Below are positions 1-8,913 of a stretch of DNA of 64,000 bases, one piece after another. The first letter of the stretch is position 1. Every line of letters begins with the position of its first letter. The notes under the pieces are model-generated. The model made no database searches, had not been told where the DNA came from, and was given only the letters and a program-made list of their open reading frames with translations. The position numbers and the translations under genes were made by a program. The stretch covers positions 1 through 64,000 of the forward strand of contig NZ_BALU01000001.1 in NCBI RefSeq assembly GCF_000615285.1, read 5' to 3'. The DNA is from Lactobacillus kitasatonis DSM 16761 = JCM 1039. Its GTDB lineage: Bacteria > Bacillota > Bacilli > Lactobacillales > Lactobacillaceae.

Positions 1-1085
1 TCTATCTTTCCACCAACATAAGCAAACATATAGCTTGTATCAGTTACGTTGCTTAAATCACAGCCCCTGAAGTTTACACTCTGTAGATCGTGGCTTCCCG
101 AGAACAAATTATTCATATTAGTTACGCCACTAGTATCAACATGGCTCAAATCTACATGCTGTAAATGAGTTGTGTAGCCACTAAATGCATGATTCCAATC
201 GCCCTTAGCATAGACCTTATTCTTTTCACCTTGATCATCAACTGTGATGTTAACTGCACCATTGCTAGTGATGGATTTCATTAAATCCTTAGTGATATAA
301 ACCTTGTCATCACTTGAAATTCTGCCGGCATTAATAAAGTCCTGGGTGTTTGGAATGTAGATATTTTTATTATCGCCGTGGTAGTTGTCCAAAGTGTACT
401 CATGAGTTGTGTTATTGAGACTGCCATTCCAATCGTCAACGTTGAATTGACTCTCACTTTCTGCAGGAAGAGCAATGAGTGCTTGAATCTTTGCTTGAAG
501 TTGAACAGTCTTTTTCACCTTTTCTGCAGCTATATCTGTAGCAGCTTGTGTATTTTCTGTAGCCTTTTTATCAACAACTAAACTTTGAGTTTGATCTGAC
601 TTTTGCTCATCCTTATCTGAAGTAGTGTCAGGAGTTTTTACTTCTGAAGTTTGCTCCTTTTGCTTCTCTTGAACTTGAGTATCAGAAGGTTTTACTTCAT
701 TAGTTTTATCAGCTATCTCAGCCTTTTGACTTTCTGTAGTTGCCTTAACATCAGCTTCAGTTATAGGCTTTACTAGTTGAGCACTTTCTTTAGTATTATT
801 AGCTTGTGAATCAGTTGCTACTTCTGTCTTTTGAGCAGTGGCAGCATCTTTTTGTGCGTCATTATTTTGTTGTGTAGAATCTGTAGTAGTTTCCTTAGAA
901 ACTTGTTCTACTGCAGGTTGAGTATTTGTTACCTCGTCAGCGTGTACCGCTTGGCCGCCGAATCCCATGAAGCTGATTCCGATCAATACTGAAGCGGCAC
1001 CAATGGTCAACTTACGAATTGAGAAGTGATCCCTCTGATTATCCATTTGTCTAAGTTTTTCGTTGAAGTTGTTCTTAGATAGCAT
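1..1085 (-). CDS. YSIRK-type signal, BspA/DUF285-like surface adhesin, 5' part only
   Basis: The reading frame is open from 1085 to the left window edge, so about 361 N-terminal residues are visible. I chose the ATG at 1085 because AAGGAGG (1095-1101) lies 9 bases before it; the ATG at 1094 abuts that ribosome site. Residues about 20-50 form a YSIRK-like signal (FSIRKLTIGAASVLIG, then AVHADE). A long Thr/Gln/Lys/Ser-rich, low-complexity stretch follows to about residue 200. After it comes a DUF285-type region with repeats such as VDTSGVTNMNNLFSG and LSNVTDTSYMF. The same module occurs in the adhesin at 44306-46938, so the two are paralogues. The protein is probably exported and wall-attached; its ligand is unknown and its C-terminus lies outside the window. 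Confidence 0.85.
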   Translation of the reverse strand, partial: MLSKNNFNEKLRQMDNQRDHFSIRKLTIGAASVLIGISFMGFGGQAVHADEVTNTQPAVEQVSKETTTDSTQQNNDAQKDAATAQKTEVATDSQANNTKESAQLVKPITEADVKATTESQKAEIADKTNEVKPSDTQVQEKQKEQTSEVKTPDTTSDKDEQKSDQTQSLVVDKKATENTQAATDIAAEKVKKTVQLQAKIQALIALPAESESQFNVDDWNGSLNNTTHEYTLDNYHGDNKNIYIPNTQDFINAGRISSDDKVYITKDLMKSITSNGAVNITVDDQGEKNKVYAKGDWNHAFSGYTTHLQHVDLSHVDTSGVTNMNNLFSGSHDLQSVNFRGCDLSNVTDTSYMFAYVGGKI

Positions 1086-1225
1086 CTTACTCATCCTCCT
1101 TATTACTGTCCTACCTCTATTGTAGATGCTTTATTTTATAAAATCAAAAGTTATTTATTAAGCAATTGCTTATATTAGCGCCTTTTAAAGCAATTTAAAA
1201 TTTGCAAAAATTGTTATTTTTTAGC

Positions 1226-1256
1226 ATAAAAAACGATAACTGATTTAGCAGTTATC
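1226..1256 (-). terminator. Rho-independent terminator, leftward
   Basis: An 8-bp stem GATAACTG/CAGTTATC (1235-1242 with 1249-1256) is followed on the minus strand by a run of six T (1233-1228). It lies after the terminator of the 1341 gene and before the adhesin, so it may insulate the adhesin promoter. Confidence 0.6.
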
Positions 1257-1306
1257 ATCCAATTCTTAGAATCATAAGCAATTATTAATAAATTTATGCA
1301 ATAACA

Positions 1307-1334
1307 AAAGCCATCCTTTAACTAGGATGGCTTT
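1307..1334 (-). terminator. Rho-independent terminator of the 1341-2222 gene
   Basis: Perfect 10-bp stem AAAGCCATCC/GGATGGCTTT with an 8-base loop, starting 7 bases after the stop codon; the T residues at its end form the tail. Confidence 0.8.
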
Positions 1335-1340
1335 ACATTT

Positions 1341-2222
1341 CTATAAAATTCTCTTAGCAATCGTAGGAGTATAATAACTCGACATATTTTGCAAAATCGT
1401 ACCTTGATCTGGCGTTGCGGAATTAACATATTGATTATTGCCAATATAAATCGCAACGTGATATGGAACCGTTTCAGAACCCCAGAAGACCAAGTCGCCC
1501 GCTTGCAATTGGTCGAGAGGAACAGTTTGACCGACCTTAACTTGATCGTAGGTCGTACGTGGCAAGTTAATTCCGGCCGCATGTTGATAAACGTACTGTA
1601 CTAAACCAGAGCAGTCAAACTTATCTGGTCCGGTAGCACCCCAGACGTAAGGCTTACCAACTTGCTCCTTAGCGAGCGCAACAACAGCTGCAGCTCTACT
1701 TGAAGCTTGAACTGATGAAATCTTATTATCAGTTTTCTTCTTAGCTATGGTCTTTTTAACCGTTTCATTAACGATTTGGTTAGCCTTTTTGACTTTGTCT
1801 GCCTTAGTAGTCTTTTTCTTTTGCGTAGCCTGCTTAACTTTATTAGCTAAGTTAACAACTGCCGACTTTTTCTTGGTAGTTTTAGCCGCAGTCTTAACTG
1901 GCGTTTCTTCATTAACGTCAACAGTGTAACGCGCTTCAATCCATTCACGCGTACCAACTTTGTACCACAAGCTACCCTTGCTATCGACCGCGGTCTCAGC
2001 CACATTCCAAACGGAACCGTCTTTTGCACGATAGCCCATGAACTTACCATTTTCATAATTTGTCCAAATATTCAGACTCTTGCCCGGCAAGTAACTAATT
2101 TTGACACGTTTAACAGCAGTAAAATTGGCTGCTCGAACGGTTTTCAGTGATGTAATCGCAGAAACGCCTGTAACAGATAGTGCCGCAGCCGCTCCCAACT
2201 TAAACAATTTATGTTTCGACAT
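1341..2222 (-). CDS. Secreted NlpC/P60 endopeptidase with N-terminal SLAP-like domain
   Basis: 293 residues. A signal peptide covers residues 1-32 (MSKHKLFKLGAAAALSVTG). An SLAP-like wall-binding module follows at about 40-105 (ISYLPGKSLNIWTNYENGKF, WYKVGTREWI). A Lys/Thr-rich linker spans 110-175 and the NlpC/P60 domain 176-293. Catalytic Cys204 (DCSGL) and His255 (YHVAIYIGN) are present; the third position is Asn267 (YVNSATP), where the two neighbouring paralogues have His. The family cuts stem-peptide bonds in peptidoglycan, so a role in wall turnover or cell separation is likely. It is the first of three paralogues in tandem, each with its own terminator. Confidence 0.9.
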   Translation of the reverse strand: MSKHKLFKLGAAAALSVTGVSAITSLKTVRAANFTAVKRVKISYLPGKSLNIWTNYENGKFMGYRAKDGSVWNVAETAVDSKGSLWYKVGTREWIEARYTVDVNEETPVKTAAKTTKKKSAVVNLANKVKQATQKKKTTKADKVKKANQIVNETVKKTIAKKKTDNKISSVQASSRAAAVVALAKEQVGKPYVWGATGPDKFDCSGLVQYVYQHAAGINLPRTTYDQVKVGQTVPLDQLQAGDLVFWGSETVPYHVAIYIGNNQYVNSATPDQGTILQNMSSYYTPTIAKRIL

Positions 2223-2337
2223 AATTCAATCCCCTTGGTAGCGAAAACTATCCCACTTTTACTACTTGATAACGTCTTCATTATCACATGTGTAATTAAA
2301 AATCGCAAACGTAACTATTCAAATAGTCTTATAAACG

Positions 2338-2372
2338 CAAAAAAAGCGAACCACAAATTGTGTGATTCGCTT
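2338..2372 (-). terminator. Rho-independent terminator of the 2395-3179 gene
   Basis: Stem AAGCGAA/TTCGCTT (2344-2350 with 2366-2372), with the A-run at 2338-2345 giving a U-tract on the minus strand. Confidence 0.7.
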
Positions 2373-2394
2373 AATTCTTATATTCAATTTTCGA

Positions 2395-3179
2395 TTAGTT
2401 CAAAATACGCTTAGCTGCACTTGGATAGAAGTAGCTGCTCAAGCTTTGCTTGATAACGCCTTGACCTGGAGTTGCAGCGTGGATGTATTGATTGTTACCA
2501 ATATAAATACCTACGTGGTATGGAGCACTTACTGAGCCCCAGAAAAGTAAGTCACCTGGTTGCAAGTTCTTCATTGAAACTGAAGTACCTTGCTTAACTT
2601 GGTCGTAAGTAGTTCTACCGATGTTCACACCAGCAGCCTTTGAGTAAACGTATGAAGTAAGACCTGAACAGTCAAAACCGTTGGCACCGGTACCGCCCCA
2701 TACGTAGTTCTTACCAAGTTGTGCTTCAGCTAAAGTAACAATAGCTGATGCATCCCCAGTTGCTTGAACTGACTTCTTAGCCTTCTTTGGCTTAGCAGCA
2801 GTTGCAGTTGTTTGAATTGTAACTGCCTTAGTAGTAGTCATCTTAGTTGCTACTGAGTTACCTTCTGGAGTGGTGTATTGAGCATGATCCATTGGTTTTC
2901 ACCAACTTGGTACCAAACACGACCCTTCTTGTCGGTCTTTTGATCAAGGACATTCCAGGTGGTGCCGTGTTGTGCACGTTGACCTGTGAAGTGACCACGG
3001 TTGTAGTTGTCCCAGATGTTTACACCGTAACCTGGAACGTAGTTGATCTTTACTTTAGTAGTAGCAGCTTGAACTTTAGCAGTAGTTGAATCTGGCTTAA
3101 CAGCACTTACTGTAGCTACACCGGTCAGAGTTAAAGCAGCAGCTGCAGTAACTTTTACAAAATTGCTCTTAATATTCAT
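2395..3179 (-). pseudogene. SLAP-like/NlpC/P60 endopeptidase, frameshifted
   Basis: The N-terminal part (3179 to about 2886) carries a signal peptide and an SLAP-like module (INYVPGYGVNIWDNYNRGHF, WYQVGENQWI). The C-terminal part (to 2395) carries the NlpC/P60 domain with FDCSGL, YHVGIYIGN and YIHAATP, so Cys-His-His are all present. The two parts lie in different frames. Inserting one G after base 2886 on the minus strand (GATCATGC to GATCGATGC) restores WIDAQYTTPEG and gives one protein of about 262 residues. I take the start at 3179 (ATG, preceded by AGGAG), not the TTG one codon upstream. As read the product would lack its catalytic domain; a sequence error is equally possible. Confidence 0.85.
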
Positions 3180-3375
3180 CAAATGCTCCTATATATGTCT
3201 GTTAGTTTTAATCAAGTTGTCAGATTTTTTAAATTTGGTAACGAAAATGCGTTTTTTCGGAAAATCTTTAAACTTATTTAATGTATTTACAACGTCCATG
3301 ATAATATCCTCATGTTACAGAACCGTTACAAAAGTAATACTAACTTAATAAAAAAGCGCTTTCGTAAATTTGACT

Positions 3376-3409
3376 AAAAAAAGAGCTGGATTTTTTATCC
3401 AACTCTTTT
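3376..3409 (-). terminator. Rho-independent terminator of the 3448-4002 gene
   Basis: AAAAGAGTTGGA pairs with TCCAGCTCTTTT around a short A/T loop on the minus strand, ending in at least seven T. Confidence 0.85.
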
Positions 3410-3447
3410 CTTGAATAGATTTTTGAGAAATATAATTTTATTTGGTT

Positions 3448-4002
3448 TTAGTCGATAACACGCTTAGCTGATGAAGGCATGAATGAACCCAAAGTTTGGA
3501 TCCTAACGTTTTGACCAGGAGCTGGAGCGTGAACGTACTTACCATTACCAATGTAGATAGCTACGTGTGAGTTACCCCAGAATAACAAGTCACCCTTCTT
3601 AAGCTTCTTAGTTGAAAGTGCTACTGACTTACCTAAAGTGATTTGACCGTAGGTAGTTCTTGGCAAAGTCTTGTTAATTGCGTTCTTGAAAACGTAGGTA
3701 GTTAAACCTGAGCAATCGAAACCTGAAGGACCAGTTGCACCCCAGATGTAAGGCTTACCAACTTGCTTCTTAGCAAGCTTAACAACTGCATTACGCTTTT
3801 GGTCAGCTGCTGAAGTCTTCTTAACTGAAGAATCTGCTGGAGTAGTTGTTTCGATATCAGAAGTAGAATTGTCAGTATCTACAGTAGTAGTGTTAATGTC
3901 GTCAGCGTGAACAGTTGCTGCAGGAACATTAACAGTTGCAAGACCTGTAAAGAAAATTGATAAAGCTGCTGTGTATTTAACCAAAGTACGTTTAAAACTC
4001 AA
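3448..4002 (-). CDS. Secreted NlpC/P60 endopeptidase, short form
   Basis: 184 residues. The start is TTG at 4002, with AAGGAG 8 bases before it; no ATG is better placed. A signal peptide covers about residues 1-33 (ending VHADD). A Thr/Ser/Asp-rich linker follows to about 68 and the NlpC/P60 domain spans 70-184. The triad is Cys97 (FDCSGL), His146 (SHVAIYIGN) and His158 (YVHAPAPGQ). Unlike its two neighbours it has no SLAP-like module, so it may stay soluble or bind the wall through the catalytic domain only. Confidence 0.9.
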   Translation of the reverse strand: MSFKRTLVKYTAALSIFFTGLATVNVPAATVHADDINTTTVDTDNSTSDIETTTPADSSVKKTSAADQKRNAVVKLAKKQVGKPYIWGATGPSGFDCSGLTTYVFKNAINKTLPRTTYGQITLGKSVALSTKKLKKGDLLFWGNSHVAIYIGNGKYVHAPAPGQNVRIQTLGSFMPSSAKRVID

Positions 4003-4184
4003 AATTTATTTCTCCTTAAAAATCATTTTTTATTCTTAGTTTTTAAATTCTTTTATTTAGTGATCTCTCGGATCAGCTGACGTTTTATATAATAACGTTC
4101 GAATGTTACATGAATGTTTCAAAAAAACTACCATCGCGTTAAGAAACATTGCAGAATAAGAAATAATCTGTAAAAAAGGAGCAG

Positions 4185-4733
4185 CTAATCTTCCTGAAGC
4201 CTTGATACGATTGAGTTTAGCGTGCTTTTCGTTTTGTTAAGATCATCGTTAACAATTACATGAGCGTACTGCTTTAAATCAGCTGGTAATAGGTTTAATT
4301 CGCTCCCGCTGAGGCGTTCCCTGATTTTTTCAGGATCGTCGCCACGCTTGAGCAAACGTTCTTTCAGCTCATCTTTGGTTGTAGTTGTGACATATAAGAA
4401 ATAAACTTTGTCACCTAATTGTTTAATGTAAGAATACACGCCTTGAATATCGACAATTAATGACACAAGGTCGTGTTTTTCCCAAGCGAGGTTTAATGCT
4501 TCACGACTTGAACCGTATTGATATGAACCATATTTTACATGTTCAAAGAAGTGTAATTTCTTAAATGAATCATCTGTTTCAAAGTGATATGACACATTCT
4601 GCTTTTCACCTGAACGCATTGGCCGCGTAGTGTGCGTTAACACGCGCGGAATGTCATATTTTTCATTTAAATAATCGGAAATGGTCGTCTTGCCAGCACC
4701 ACTTGGTCCCGCAATTAAAATTATTTTTTTCAA
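4185..4733 (-). CDS. Guanylate-kinase-like P-loop kinase
   Basis: 182 residues from TTG at 4733, which has GGGGGAT at ribosome-site distance; a GTG 15 bases upstream (4748) is in frame but lies on that site. The P-loop is GPSGAGKTT at residues 9-17. The guanylate kinase fold is supported by HTTRPMRSGE and the later R-x3-R-rich lid (KERLLKRGDDPEKIRERL). Family members transfer phosphate from ATP to GMP, but essential Gmk is usually about 200 residues and adjoins rpoZ. This stand-alone, shorter gene may be a paralogue with another nucleotide target. Confidence 0.75.
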   Translation of the reverse strand: MKKIILIAGPSGAGKTTISDYLNEKYDIPRVLTHTTRPMRSGEKQNVSYHFETDDSFKKLHFFEHVKYGSYQYGSSREALNLAWEKHDLVSLIVDIQGVYSYIKQLGDKVYFLYVTTTTKDELKERLLKRGDDPEKIRERLSGSELNLLPADLKQYAHVIVNDDLNKTKSTLNSIVSRLQED

Positions 4734-4829
4734 AAGAATATCCCCCACTTGAAAATGTTGCTTTTATATATTAACATTCTACTGTCAAAAAAGACTAAGA
4801 CTTTTCATTTGGAAAGGAAAATATAAATA

Positions 4830-5144
4830 ATGAAAAAAGCAGACGTAAAAGTTGGCGCAATCGTTGGCGCTAAGTCAGAAGAAGAACTTAAGAAGCCATT
4901 CCAAGGCAAAGTTGAAAAAATTTACGAAAATTCTGCACTCTTAGCTATCACTTCATACGATCCCATTGACGCAACTTCAGTCAGCGACTTGAACAACAAG
5001 ATCGTAGTCAACTTCAAAAACTTAAAGGCTGCTCGTGCTGCCAAGAACAGCAAGATTGCTTCAACTAACGAAGTTAAGGTAGAAAAGATTGCCAAGAAGG
5101 ACGATGAGAAGGACGACGAGAAGTCTTCTAAAGACAAGAAATAA
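4830..5144 (+). CDS. Small basic protein, DUF2187/YkvS-like
   Basis: 104 residues, with GGAAAGGA before the ATG. Residues about 5-70 (VKVGAIVGAKSEEEL, GKVEKIYENSALLAI, NKIVVNFKNLKAA) resemble the small beta-barrel DUF2187 family. The last 25 residues are a charged Lys/Asp/Glu tail. The function is unknown. A strong terminator follows at once, so it is a single-gene unit. Confidence 0.6.
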   Translation: MKKADVKVGAIVGAKSEEELKKPFQGKVEKIYENSALLAITSYDPIDATSVSDLNNKIVVNFKNLKAARAAKNSKIASTNEVKVEKIAKKDDEKDDEKSSKDKK

Positions 5145-5160
5145 TTCAAATTTGTAAAAT

Positions 5161-5194
5161 AAGCCACGTACTTGTTTACGTGGTTTATTTTTTT
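5161..5194 (+). terminator. Rho-independent terminator
   Basis: Stem CCACGTA/TACGTGG (5164-5170 with 5177-5183) followed by TTTATTTTTTT; it ends the 4830-5144 transcript. Confidence 0.85.
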
Positions 5195-5234
5195 GCCTAA
5201 AATTAAAAAGAAATTTAATTTACAAGGAGAAAAA

Positions 5235-6740
5235 ATGAAAGAAAAAACAAGAACCGTCCTTTTTTGGTTCATTCTGATTCAACCATTTTTGGACTTGTAC
5301 TGGTTCTATAACGGCAAACTGGCTGACGTCTTGCCATTCACTTTGCCAACAATTATTAGAATCCTGGCTGTTTTTGTCATCTTCTGCATGTTTTTTAGTC
5401 AAAAACAAAACTGGCAAAAACTGGGAAAAGAAAAATGGTTGATCGTTTATCTAGCATTATTAATCGTCTACTCGGTTTTGCACTTGACTCACGTGCGCCA
5501 CTTCAACAGCGTGAACCCTAACGATTACAATTACTCAACTGTCAGCGAAATCTTCTATCTAATTAGAATGGTTTTGCCATTATTGGTGATCTTCTTTACT
5601 AGAGAGCTTGAATTCACCAGAGAGCAGTTTAGACACATAATCGAGGGCATCAGCGGACTTTTCTCATTCACGATTGTCATTAGCAACCTCTTCGTAATCT
5701 CGCTGAGAAGTTATGAGACCGGCTTCATCAGTGCTAATATCTTCGAGTGGTTCGTTAACCCCAACATCGGCTATTCACACATGGCTTCCAAAGGTTTCTT
5801 CAACTTCGCCAACATGGTTTCAGCTGTGCTCTTCATGTTAGTGCCACTCATGCTCTACTTCATGTTCAGCCACTTTAATTGGAAGACTGTGACATTAAAC
5901 GTGGTGCAAGCTTTAGCCATGATCGAACTTGGTACAAAAGTTGCACTAATTGGTTTGATCGGCGGGATTGGCGCAGGCATTTTGCTCTACGTTTTCCATT
6001 TATTTATCGTTAAAGACGTTAAGAAAAATTGGAAGGCAATTATCGTAGCTCTGGCCATTGAAGTGGGAACGCTAGCAATCATCCCCTTTGGCCCAGCCAT
6101 TCAACGTTACAACTACGAAAAATACTTGGCTCAACAATCCGACAACAGTTTGACCCAAGATAAAGAAGAATTGGCTGAAGGTCTTAAGAAGTATCCTAGT
6201 GGTCAAAAGCGCAAGGAATTTTTGACCAACTTCATTGGCGAGCACTATCAAGATTATGCTTTAAACAAAAAGTTTGTCACCAAGAGCTATCCATATAAAT
6301 ACGATCCAGAATTCTGGCTCAAGATCATGAACGAACCAGGCACTTCACGGATGCAAAACCGCCACGTCGAAAAGGCGATGCTGGATCAGGTGATTAAAAC
6401 CAACAATAATAAGCTCGACAAGGTATTCGGCATTTCTTACACCAGAGAAACCAATATCTTCAATCTAGAGCGTGATTTTACCAGTCAGGTCTATTCCCTT
6501 GGTTGGGTCGGCATGCTACTGTTTATCGGTCCTTACGTCGTGATCATGCTCTATGCTTTGATCAAGTGGCTAATGAATAAACAACTGCAGACATACCTCA
6601 TTAGTTCGATGCTTTTGTCCATTGCCTTCATGCTCTTGGCGGCATTTCTTTCAGGCAACGTGATGGACTTCTTAACCGCCAGCTTTATCTTGGCCTTTGT
6701 CGAAGGCGGGATGCTCGGTGAGATTAAAAAAGAAGACTAA
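5235..6740 (+). CDS. O-antigen-ligase-like polytopic membrane protein
   Basis: 501 residues. I start at the ATG at 5235, just after AAGGAG; an upstream in-frame ATG (5172) lies inside the previous terminator. About ten hydrophobic segments are visible, with a large extracytoplasmic loop around residues 290-430. The overall build and the motif-like NPNIGYSHMASKGFFNFANM region match O-antigen ligase-like/polymerase membrane proteins. In Gram-positive bacteria such proteins polymerise or attach surface polysaccharide. No glycosyltransferase genes lie nearby, so the substrate cannot be inferred. Confidence 0.65.
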   Translation: MKEKTRTVLFWFILIQPFLDLYWFYNGKLADVLPFTLPTIIRILAVFVIFCMFFSQKQNWQKLGKEKWLIVYLALLIVYSVLHLTHVRHFNSVNPNDYNYSTVSEIFYLIRMVLPLLVIFFTRELEFTREQFRHIIEGISGLFSFTIVISNLFVISLRSYETGFISANIFEWFVNPNIGYSHMASKGFFNFANMVSAVLFMLVPLMLYFMFSHFNWKTVTLNVVQALAMIELGTKVALIGLIGGIGAGILLYVFHLFIVKDVKKNWKAIIVALAIEVGTLAIIPFGPAIQRYNYEKYLAQQSDNSLTQDKEELAEGLKKYPSGQKRKEFLTNFIGEHYQDYALNKKFVTKSYPYKYDPEFWLKIMNEPGTSRMQNRHVEKAMLDQVIKTNNNKLDKVFGISYTRETNIFNLERDFTSQVYSLGWVGMLLFIGPYVVIMLYALIKWLMNKQLQTYLISSMLLSIAFMLLAAFLSGNVMDFLTASFILAFVEGGMLGEIKKED

Positions 6741-6747
6741 AAAAATA

Positions 6748-6784
6748 AACTAGATCAGCAACTAACTGATCTAGTTTTTTTTTG
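6748..6784 (+). terminator. Bidirectional Rho-independent terminator
   Basis: 11-bp perfect stem AACTAGATCAG/CTGATCTAGTT followed by nine T on the plus strand. The A-run before it (6741-6749) makes it work leftward too, for the 6786-7405 gene. Confidence 0.9.
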
Positions 6785-6785
6785 C

Positions 6786-7405
6786 CTATTTTTGCTTAAT
6801 AAAGCTCTGATCTGGTACACGGATCAAGTAGTAGCGCGTAGCTAAATGCCTGCGTGCATCCCTATCCCGTTTTGCCAGTTTTTCTTATAAAATGCCGTAT
6901 AAATAGCAACATAAGCACGTTGGTATTCCTTATCCATCTTCGTCAGATCCTTCTTAACGTAAGGGATCTTCTCGGCATCCACATCAAGTGCAGTGTTGCC
7001 GTATGCAATTGAAGCATAGTCACTTGATGCCGTAATCTTGCTTCCTGCACGATAGAAAGTATATGTCTGTGAACCGTTCTTTCTCTTATCAGAGTTGATG
7101 GTTACGTAGCTTGAATTGCCCGAACCAGTTCTCATAATCAATGGTTCATACTTAATGGTTGAAGTAATGCGGTTAGCATCCTCCAAATCCGGATTGTCCA
7201 TAAAAGTCTGATTGAACATCCAGCCAGCTGTCACTAGCAATACAACAACTTCAACTACGTTAATTAAAAAGTTTGGCCAAGTAAAGCGTTTATGCTGTTT
7301 GATAATCATCTTGATCCGCCGTTGACGGATATTCTGGACGATAAAAACTAAATAAAGAATAATTGCGACCCAAATCAAGATCCCAATAATGTTCCAACTA
7401 AACAT
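6786..7405 (-). pseudogene. LVIS_2131-like membrane protein, frameshifted near its 3' end
   Basis: One N-terminal membrane segment (residues 5-26) and a second at about 45-65 precede an extracytoplasmic domain. The sequence resembles the lactobacillar LVIS_2131 family of unknown function. As read the frame stops at 6842 after NGIGMHAGI. The +1 frame continues RHLATRYYLIRVPDQSFIKQ and stops at 6786, directly at the shared terminator. One missing base near 6851-6853 explains this; the intact protein would be about 206 residues. Confidence 0.6.
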
Positions 7406-7530
7406 TGCGTCGTCCTCCTTGCTTTTAATTATAGGTGAATTTATTAAAAATTTGAATAGCAGATATATTGAATACTTTGCTTACAGGTGAGATGATATTC
7501 ATAAGTACATTAGATTTATTAGGTAAAAAT

Positions 7531-7977
7531 ATGGTAGCAATTGCATTTTATTCAATAACCGGGCAAACGAAACGTTTTATTGATAAAACGGGATTAGATG
7601 CCCATCAAATCAGCGATGCCAGTCCTAAGTACGATATGGGAGAGCATTACATACTTGTTGTTCCCGCATATCAGGACTTCATGATGGATTCTGTCGTTAA
7701 TTTTTTAACATATAAAGACAATAAAAAGAACATTATAGGAATTATTGGTTGTGGCAACCGTAACTTCAACGACCTTTTCGCTCAAACCGCTAAGAAGATC
7801 GCAGCAACTTTGAACGTGCCAATACTGTATCTACTAGAATTCAGTGGTACCGACGAAGATGTGAGAAATGTACGCAAGATTGTTCATGATCTTTCTTCGG
7901 GTCAGAGCACCAAGAAGGTACAAAAGCCTAAAGAATTACATGGAAATATCAGCTTTTTGAGTAATTATAGAGACTAA
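7531..7977 (+). CDS. nrdI: NrdI-like flavodoxin
   Basis: 148 residues from ATG 7531, where the family N-terminus begins (MVAIAFYSITGQTKRF); in-frame ATGs at 7468 and 7492 would add a foreign extension. The FMN phosphate loop is SITGQTKR (residues 8-15). The loop over the flavin ring is IGCGNRNFNDLF, matching G-x-G-NRNFG of NrdI. NrdI delivers oxidant to the Mn2 centre of class Ib ribonucleotide reductase NrdF. Here it sits 2 bases before an NrdF-like gene that lacks most metal ligands, and no nrdE or nrdH is present in the window. Confidence 0.85.
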   Translation: MVAIAFYSITGQTKRFIDKTGLDAHQISDASPKYDMGEHYILVVPAYQDFMMDSVVNFLTYKDNKKNIIGIIGCGNRNFNDLFAQTAKKIAATLNVPILYLLEFSGTDEDVRNVRKIVHDLSSGQSTKKVQKPKELHGNISFLSNYRD

Positions 7978-7979
7978 GC

Positions 7980-8912
7980 ATGAAAAAATATTATAAAGCA
8001 ATCAACTGGAACGATATGGAGGATCGGGTTGATCGGTCCGCATGGGCGCGGCTCAATGATATCATTTGGGAACCGCAGCATGTTCCAGTAAGAGAAGATA
8101 AAAAAGAATTTTTACAATTGGATAAGCCGGTGCAAGAGGCTGTGCTTCATGCGTTTGGAGCGCTGTCATTTTCATCCGGCTTACAAATGAGAAACGGGAT
8201 TGATCAGTTAAAGCCTGACGCTATTACGCCGGAAGAAGTAGCTGTGCTGAATGCATTGCAATATTTGGAATCAATTGCTAACAAGGGTTACAGCTATGTA
8301 CTGTACGAATTAAGCGACGCTGAAGAAGTTAAGAAGACTTTAGCGTGGGCTGACAACAATCCTTATTTGCAAAAGAAGATTCACCTGTTGAATGAGATTT
8401 ACCAAAGTGGGGATGCTCTTCAAAAGAAGGCAGCAAACGTTATTTTGGAGACGGCCCTTTACCACAGCGGCTTTTATGCTCCGCTTTATTTATTCGGTGA
8501 GGGTAAGATGATCAGAACCGCTGAAATCTTGAAGTTGGCTTTACGTGGTACATCATTTAGTGGCATCTACCCTGGCTATAAGTTCCGTTTAGGCTATGCC
8601 AAGTTAGGCAAGCAGGAACAAAAAGATCTGAGAAAATGGATCGACGATTTATACAGCAAGCTAGTAGCCAACGAAGAAAAACACATCGAGCTGACGTACA
8701 AAGGTACCGGTTGGGCAGACGACGTTAAGCACTATCTCTACTACAGCGTCAACAAGGCCTACCTCAACTTAGGTTTTTCTGCTCGTTATCCAGATACTGC
8801 CAACACAATCAATCCAGTTATTGAAAAGGGTGTAATTAAGAGTGCAGTCTTTGAAGACTTCTTCTTCTACACCAACAACCATTCGCTAACTAAATTTAAA
8901 GAGATCAAATAA
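7980..8912 (+). CDS. NrdF-like protein lacking most dimetal ligands
   Basis: 310 residues. It aligns almost without gaps to class Ib ribonucleotide reductase beta subunits (AINWN at 7-11, ITPEE, WADDVK, INPVI). Compared with E. coli NrdF from memory, the ligands Asp67, Glu98, His101, Glu158, Glu192 and His195 correspond here to Ser66, Glu97, Ala100, Glu157, Thr191 and Ser194. Four of six, including both histidines, are lost, while the radical tyrosine equivalent (Tyr104) is kept. A normal Fe2 or Mn2 centre is therefore unlikely. The known metal-free class Ie proteins keep their histidines, so this is a different pattern. It may use an unusual cofactor or have a non-catalytic role. It is translationally coupled to nrdI. 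Confidence 0.8.
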   Translation: MKKYYKAINWNDMEDRVDRSAWARLNDIIWEPQHVPVREDKKEFLQLDKPVQEAVLHAFGALSFSSGLQMRNGIDQLKPDAITPEEVAVLNALQYLESIANKGYSYVLYELSDAEEVKKTLAWADNNPYLQKKIHLLNEIYQSGDALQKKAANVILETALYHSGFYAPLYLFGEGKMIRTAEILKLALRGTSFSGIYPGYKFRLGYAKLGKQEQKDLRKWIDDLYSKLVANEEKHIELTYKGTGWADDVKHYLYYSVNKAYLNLGFSARYPDTANTINPVIEKGVIKSAVFEDFFFYTNNHSLTKFKEIK

Positions 8913-8913
8913 A

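Noticed and set aside
3350-3365. cre-like sequence near AAAGCGCTTTCG
   Set aside because: It misses at least two defined positions and is about 170 bases from the nearest start codon.
7980-8912. Class Ie (metal-free, DOPA radical) assignment for the NrdF-like protein
   Set aside because: Class Ie proteins replace carboxylate ligands but keep both histidines; here both histidines are lost and two carboxylates stay.
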